A stretch of DNA of 64,000 nt from Cinclus cinclus. Its lineage: Eukaryota > Chordata > Aves > Passeriformes > Cinclidae. The DNA lies in the NCBI RefSeq assembly GCF_963662255.1, contig NC_085047.1, forward strand, positions 54,620,006 through 54,684,005, in the 5' to 3' direction. Shown here piece by piece: positions 58,901-64,000 of the stretch. Position 1 is the stretch's first letter. The number at the start of each line of letters is the position of its first letter. The translations under genes were made by a program, and so were the position numbers. The notes beneath the pieces were generated by a model. That model searched no databases and was not told where the DNA came from. It saw only the letters and a program-made list of their open reading frames with translations.

Positions 58901-61900
58901 GGAGACCTTCCACTCCATCTGGAAAAGAAGGGACCGCCCCCCTATGTTTAACATGTTCAGAAGCAGCTCCTTCTCCTTTACACAAACCTCTGCCCAAGGG
59001 GGGTAGTTTGTGAACACAGCTGGAGCTGTTGTGTGTCTGTTCAATATCTGGCAAGGAATAAAAAGGTTTGCAAGAGGCCTGTTTGTGTTCAGGTCTCTGG
59101 GGTACTTCCAATACTCATTTTGCAGCACTTGCAGTGTGAATATTGTGCCATAAGGAGAAACCTGTTGAGAAACTTGTTTTCCTTGTTTGAGACTAAGTGA
59201 TAGGAGTGCTGCATAGATGGCAACATTGACAGAATGGGTAAGACTGGACTACATTCTCTGTGCTGGATAAGGACCCTCTAGATACCAATGTATCTTTATC
59301 AAATGTAGGTAGCTGACAGCTCTAGGCATTGAAATTGGAGGGAATCATTTGCCATCTGAATGTGGAAAGCTAGTTCTGTAGAGTTAGATGGTCATGCAAG
59401 TGGTACTGGTTAATATGTATTTTTATAAGCATAGTAACAACTTATATTATTTCCATATAGAGACCAAGGTTATTGTGTCACCTTCTCAACAATTATGAGG
59501 GCTTGTGGGGTTGATGAATGTGACTTGTTTGTACTTTTCTGTTATCCAATCACACTGTAAATAGTTCAGTGTATTGTGCATTTATTCAAGATACCGCCAC
59601 TGGAGAACACAGGTGCCAGCATGATGCCAGCAAAGCAGCTGTGCAGCCTCGAGCTCCAGAGCCTCCTCTCCAAGGCAACACCTCGGGTGCTCTTGCAGAC
59701 AGTCCTCACCCTGATGGGTCAAACCAGCTCAGTGGAGCCACAGAAGAAAAGTGTGTTTTACAAATCACAGGCATGACCTGTGCATCGTGTGTGTCTACCA
59801 TTGAAAGAAACTTGCAGAAAGAAGATGGTAATAAATTTAAGATTCCTATAACGAGTCTAATAATAAGGGATGATGGGATGGAAAAGATATTCTATGAAAT
59901 TAATAAGAGGCTGTCATACAACATCTGGAAGTTAAATAGACTTAATGCTCTTTCTTAGTGCTAACATAACGATGTCACTGGTTAGCTATCCTATTGCACT
60001 GGTGGACAAACATGATGAACATACTTCTGACAGGTTGTAATGTGATAAAAAATTCAAGTAACTCTGAAGACAGGAAAAAAAATGGTTGTCATTTAGTTTT
60101 CAGGGCCTTGTTGGTTTACAAAGAAATCCATCTCCCCCAGAGCTGTTGAGAGCTCAGGCATGCTTGGGCCTATTTGCACAAGCAGGGGCAAGCAGATGTA
60201 TGGCTCCACTGCCAGGGTAAGCTTAGGCAGAGTGGTGTTTACTAGTCTAGAAATCTGTAGGCTGGGGCTGCCTTTCTTCTGGCCATGTAGAAGATTAACG
60301 GATGAGCCTTAACAATTTCTGATTTCATTTGTGTCAGCATGCCTTTGGGAGGTTTTGCTTTTTGATTATTCTCTCGCCAGTCTCCCAGTGGTGGTCTCAC
60401 TGCCTTGACTTAGAAATCAAAAAAAGCAGTAGCTCTTCAAAACAATTTTTTTTGGCCTTGTGATCTTTATGTTTTGATTTTCAATTCTAAATGTAGAATT
60501 CTGTGGGCTTTTTATTTATTAAAAATAAGGAGGGATGGAGAACAGGAAAATAAAAGAGTCAGTGTGTGGCAGGGCTCATTCCAAACTACAAGAGTCCAGG
60601 GTAGATCTTGCAGCAGTGGATGTAAAGATTGCTTCCAAACGTCCTTTTTGTCTCACTAGATCACAGCAAAACTCACCTCTTGCCATGTATAGATCTTGCA
60701 ATTCCTCTCATTGCTAAAGGGACACTCAGTGTGGCTGGATCTCTGTAAAAACTTGCTGTTGTGGCTAGGGAACAACACTAGAAGGAGGCAGAGAGAAATC
60801 ATTAGGCTTATAGTATCTCTAAGTTTTACAGTCCTCACTGACAGTCACTTGTAATATTTATTTTTTCTTTCCCTCAGAGGAGCTACATCGTCTAATATTT
60901 TTGTTATTGCAACTGCAGGAATTGTTTCAGTGTTGGTAGCACTGATGGCAGGTAAAGCAGAGATAAAATACAAGCCAGAACTCATACAGCCTCTTGAAAT
61001 AGCACAGCTGATCCAGAGTTTGGGTTTTGAAGCTACCGTCATGGAAAATAATGCAGAAACAGAAGGGCAAGTGGAGCTTCTTGTAAGTCGTGTGTATTTG
61101 AAATGATATGTTTGTTTTGGAGAAGTGAGGTCTGGAAGACTCATTTTGTTGCAAGTAGCATTGCTCGAGCAGTTGTGGCTTCAGCAGCTCAGTTCTGGCT
61201 GGTGACATTATTTTTTCCATAACTGAAAAGACAAAATCAACTTGTCTTAGAGGAACCCATCCAAAAGCACTGAAATAAAAAGTGATAGTTTTATGTACAG
61301 ATTAGATTTTTTCTTAGCAAGCAGAAATGAAACAGAAGTTTTCTGTTAAGGCACTTTAATACAGACTCTGAGTAACTGAGAATGTGTCAACAAATATGTA
61401 TTGCTAATGTTAAGGGCTTTGCATAGAGGTCTAGGAACTTTGGCTAAAATCAGTAAAATTAGTAAATTGCTTATATGAAGGATGGATTTCTCAAGTACTA
61501 ATTTTTATTCTCTGACAGATACTTACTGCAAGACAGAGAACAGCAATCTGCTGCTGTGTTAATAGATCACAAAGTGGTAACGTGCCTTATTGAAGTCATG
61601 GAAAAATTTAAGAGAGATGAAGTTACATGTGCAGAGTTTGGTTAATATAGGTGTTGATAAAACAATATTAGTTATGCTTCTACATTTAATAGCATGTCTG
61701 AGGGCTACCATGCAAATACATGACTATGACTATATCTGCTGTCTGCACAATTTTATAATGAAAGTGGATAGCTATAAAACCTTTATGCTGAGGCCTTTTC
61801 TCAAGTACATCTACAAATATTGGGTGAATGTGGGGGATTGTTAACTACACAAAATTGTCTTTTCTTTAGATTACAGGGATGACTTGTGCTTCTTGTGTTC

Positions 61901-63989
61901 ACAACATTGAATCCAAACTCATGAGAACAAACGGCATATTCTCTGCCTCAGTTGCACTTGCAACTAGCAAAGCTCACATCCAGTTCGATCCCGAAATTAT
62001 TGGGCCTCGAGATATTATAAAAGTAATCAAGGTAGGCTTTGGAAATTTTGAGAGGTTTCACTGATTTTGTAGATGCCATCGTTACTGCCATGTTTTTATG
62101 CTCTTGTGAAGGGGCTGCTGTGCTCTACAGGAATGCATAGGCTCCCCAGCTTTTACTCTAAAAACACACACTACAAAATGAACCTTTTTTATCTTTATCT
62201 GGCAAAAGTTTTATATATTCATTTCTTGCAATTCTGTGTGTAGAATCACAGTCATTTCAGTGAAGTGCTGCTAATTCAGAAAAAAGTACTTCTTTCTCTT
62301 GACAGTGGCAAAGAAATTTTGCCACAGCTCATGCCATAAATATTATGTATCTCTGTACACACTGTCATCTATTCCCACATCTTTCTGTATGGAAACAGCT
62401 TATGATACAGCCTGATATTAAATGAAAAAATCCTGGCTTACTAATAATCACAAAGATCATAAAATCTACTGTTGTCACAGCCCAGATTTGGACAAAACTT
62501 TTTTCTTTTTTTGTCCCACCAGAAGGGATAATACCATATGAGGTGCATGCAGTGAGCAGTCAGAAGGACAGCAGAGACTGTTTGCCTTCCATGCTGTAGA
62601 GTATTTACTCAGAAAAGATCTGCTAGACCAAAGAACCAATGCAGCAGCAGTTATTAACATGTTAACTAGTAGACTGTTCAGGCAGGCAGAGTAGTTCTCT
62701 AAAGCATACTTTACCACAGAAGCATTTCATGATGCAGGTAGGAAGTTAAGTGTATCGCTCTTGTGAGCATTCTTAGGGTTTTTAGGGGAGGAGGTATGGC
62801 TCTACTGCAATAACTCACCCAAGTGTAACTGAAAGATGGATTTTTGGTTGGGATCTTTTGTCCTGCGGTTTGTAGTCCTACAGGTTTAAACTAACTTTAG
62901 ACACTTTAATTTTCAACTTCAGGTGTATTTAATAAACTATAGCGTTAGGGACTTGCTTACAAGGTTGTCTAGCTCCCAGTGGCTTGTGCATTTTAACTTC
63001 CTTTGTGGTATGTGCCATATATCCTGATTATTCCAGTGGATGTGAAAGGGGGTTTATTTTCCTTTAGGAGGAGGGTAGTAGGATTCCACCTGTCAGTGCA
63101 AGCTTCCCATGCCTAAGAACTTGGACACTTACAACATCTATACACTGTGTTCATGTATAGGTACCACAAGTCCTTTGCAGTCCAAATTTTGAATACTGAC
63201 TGAAATATTCTCTCATTTTGGCAGAATGTAAAAATAAATAAGGGGCTTGAATTTATTAAACATTGAACGGTGTCCTTTTCTGACATTTCTTCTGAAAGTA
63301 GTGTCATTTAAATTTGTTGTAAGTAATATGGTTAGCTTCATCAAAACTAACTTAACTTTCCTTCCCTTTCAATAATAAGGAAATTGGCTTTCATGCTTCT
63401 GTGGCTAAAAGAGCTCCAAATGCACATAACCTGGATCATAAAAAGGAAATACAGCAGTAAGTAATTATTTCCTCTCTCACTAATGAATATGTCTAGATCA
63501 TATCTTGTAACTCTACTCCCCCAGCACTCTTCCCAGTTAGTTAGATTATTCTTATGTAAAACATATTTAATTTTACCATTCACCATTTGGTTGAAGTACT
63601 TTCATTACTTTCATTAGTTTTAGTTTTTAACTGCCAGAAGTCTATACAGTTAAACATGTTGCAGACACAAAAGCTGTTCCAAAATACTGGATCTTTGCAA
63701 ATACCCCAAAGCTGTGTCTTACTACAGTGCTAATAACCCTAGCTCTGCACTACCAGCACAGTTGGGCCTGAGTGGGATGTAAAAACCCATGGATTTACAG
63801 TTTTTCTTTCTCAGGTGGAGGAAATCTTTCTTGTACAGCCTAGTGTTTGGCATCCCTGTTGTAGTCCTAATGATTTATATGCAAATACCCAATGGTGAAG
63901 ACCATGGATCTAAGGTGCTGGAACAGAACCTTGTCCCTGGATTATCTATTTTGAATCTTCTCTTCTTTATCCTGTGCACTTTTGTTCAG
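49713..63989 (+). CDS. ATP7B: ATP7B, copper-transporting P1B-type ATPase, 5' part (seven coding exons)
   Basis: The joined exons encode 765 residues: an N-terminal extension, six metal-binding domains and the first two membrane segments. The catalytic part lies beyond the window. ATP7B loads copper onto secreted cuproenzymes in the trans-Golgi and exports excess copper. The GMxCxxC copper motifs start at about residues 134, 220, 332, 432, 554 and 630 (GMTCQSC, GMTCQSC, GMHCKSC, GMTCNSC, GMTCASC, GMTCASC); all six cysteine pairs are intact. From memory of the human gene, exons 4-7 have exactly the human lengths (164, 162, 77 and 175 bases) and phases match throughout. ATP7A is excluded by the text ([15 protein letters not shown]) and by linkage to ALG11. 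Confidence 0.95.
49962..56826 (+). other. ATP7B intron before the main N-terminal exon
   Basis: It contains the SINE at 50,676-50,820 and T-rich stretches near 54,020-54,040. No exon with a supported frame is seen; the open frames here lack splice sites and known motifs. Confidence 0.6.
50676..50820 (+). mobile_element. SINE with tRNA-Ile head and CR1-like tail (TguSINE1-like)
   Basis: The head AAGCTCAGTTGGTTGGAGCA, then ACTAATAATGCCAAGGTTGC, matches tRNA-Ile through the D-arm, anticodon arm and B box (AGGTTTGCTTCCTGC). The tail GATGATCCTTGTGGGTCCCT..TCTGTGATTCTG is the CR1 3' end. This head-tail combination is what is described for TguSINE1 of songbirds. The anticodon-arm changes and lack of a proper acceptor stem exclude a functional tRNA gene. 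Confidence 0.82.
56827..58057 (+). CDS. ATP7B: ATP7B exon with metal-binding domains 1-4
   Basis: The acceptor is CTCCTTAG and the donor GACAG|gtaaca. It is 1,231 bases (1,234 in human, phase 1 at the end). It opens [20 protein letters not shown], aligning with human ILSKLSLP..PAMKKSF, then FAFDNMGYE. Four ferredoxin-like copper domains follow. The third has GMHCKSC, as in human. Confidence 0.96.
58880..59120 (+). repeat. LTR-like block (uncertain)
   Basis: The stretch has a GGTAGGAGACCTTCC entry, an AATAAA at 59,057-59,062 and a following GTCTCTGGGGTACTTCCAAT, an order seen in retroviral LTRs. I could not find an exact target-site duplication, so both ends are approximate and it could be unique sequence. 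Confidence 0.3.
59591..59827 (+). CDS. ATP7B: ATP7B exon with linker and first half of metal-binding domain 5
   Basis: The acceptor is TATTCAAG. A Pro/Ser-rich, poorly conserved linker ([20 protein letters not shown]..) leads to [20 protein letters not shown]. The donor GAAGATG|gtaata keeps phase 1. The linker is 7 codons shorter than the human exon as I remember it. Confidence 0.93.
60919..61082 (+). CDS. ATP7B: ATP7B exon with second half of metal-binding domain 5
   Basis: The acceptor is AACTGCAG. It encodes [37 protein letters not shown] and GQVELL. It is 164 bases, the human length, and returns to phase 0 at CTTCTT|gtaagt. Confidence 0.95.
61870..62031 (+). CDS. ATP7B: ATP7B exon with metal-binding domain 6
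   Basis: The acceptor is TTTCTTTAG. It encodes [37 protein letters not shown] and [11 protein letters not shown]. It is 162 bases and phase 0, as in human. Domains 5 and 6 are the copper sites closest to the membrane. Confidence 0.96.
63380..63456 (+). CDS. ATP7B: ATP7B exon, end of domain 6 and hinge
   Basis: Seventy-seven bases encode [20 protein letters not shown] and KKEIQ, near-identical to human [20 protein letters not shown]. It ends in phase 2 at CAGCA|gtaagt. Confidence 0.95.
63815..63989 (+). CDS. ATP7B: ATP7B exon with transmembrane segments 1 and 2
   Basis: The acceptor is TTTCTCAG. It encodes a first hydrophobic segment ([18 protein letters not shown]), a short loop, and a second ([17 protein letters not shown]). 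It is 175 bases with donor TTCAG|gtatgt; the gene continues past the window. Confidence 0.95.
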
Positions 63990-64000
63990 GTATGTCCATA

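Larger units (their letters stand above)
58058..63814 (+). other. ATP7B introns between exons 2 and 7: contents
   Basis: Intron 2 (58,058-59,590) holds an LTR-like block near 58,880-59,120. The introns at 59,828-60,918, 61,083-61,869, 62,032-63,379 and 63,457-63,814 show no recognised element. Confidence 0.55.

Noticed and set aside
1..64000. CRISPR arrays, operons or bacterial or phage features
   Set aside because: Intron structure, CpG islands, polyA signals and avian retroposons show eukaryotic nuclear DNA; no regularly spaced repeats or prokaryotic gene packing were seen.

Overview
The window is vertebrate nuclear DNA, almost certainly from a bird and probably a passerine. It has long GT-AG introns, two CpG-island promoters, several CR1 LINE copies (the dominant avian LINE), an ERV-type solo LTR, and one tRNA-Ile-headed SINE with a CR1-like tail that resembles the TguSINE1 family described from zebra finch. 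The gene order NEK3 - NEK5 - ALG11 - ATP7B is the conserved block known from human 13q14.3.

Layout. Positions 1-2,360 hold the last three coding exons and polyA signal of NEK3 (+). Positions 2,400-4,000 hold old repeat sequence. A CpG island with two pentanucleotide arrays at 4.1-4.9 kb is the probable NEK5 promoter. NEK5 (+) runs from its ATG at 5,470 to its stop at 29,055 in 22 coding exons (about 810 codons). Its introns carry CR1 copies, a solo LTR lying inside one of those CR1s, and an ERV-like fragment. After a short CR1-bearing gap, ALG11 (-) lies complete between 35,499 and 30,569 in four exons (495 codons). Its first exon sits in a second CpG island at 35.2-36.2 kb. In mammals ALG11 and ATP7B are head to head there, so the island probably also starts ATP7B (+). 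ATP7B coding exons are seen at 49.7 kb (an 83-codon N-terminal exon) and from 56.8 kb to 63,989. They cover all six metal-binding domains and the first two membrane segments. The gene continues beyond the window.

Roles. NEK3 and NEK5 are tandem NIMA-related kinases. ALG11 is an ER mannosyltransferase of N-glycan precursor assembly. ATP7B is the P1B copper ATPase of the secretory pathway. They do not form a pathway; the arrangement is an ancient linkage.

I found no evidence of a new biological system. The observations most worth checking are: a C-terminal exon module shared by NEK3 and NEK5, with its first exon present twice in NEK5; a one-base reading-frame conflict between NEK5 exons 9 and 10; the long ATP7B N-terminal exon; the GGGAC/GAGCC arrays at the NEK5 promoter; and nested repeat insertions whose junctions can be read directly. 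Exon limits were placed by splice consensus, open frame, phase continuity and remembered family sequence. No search was run.
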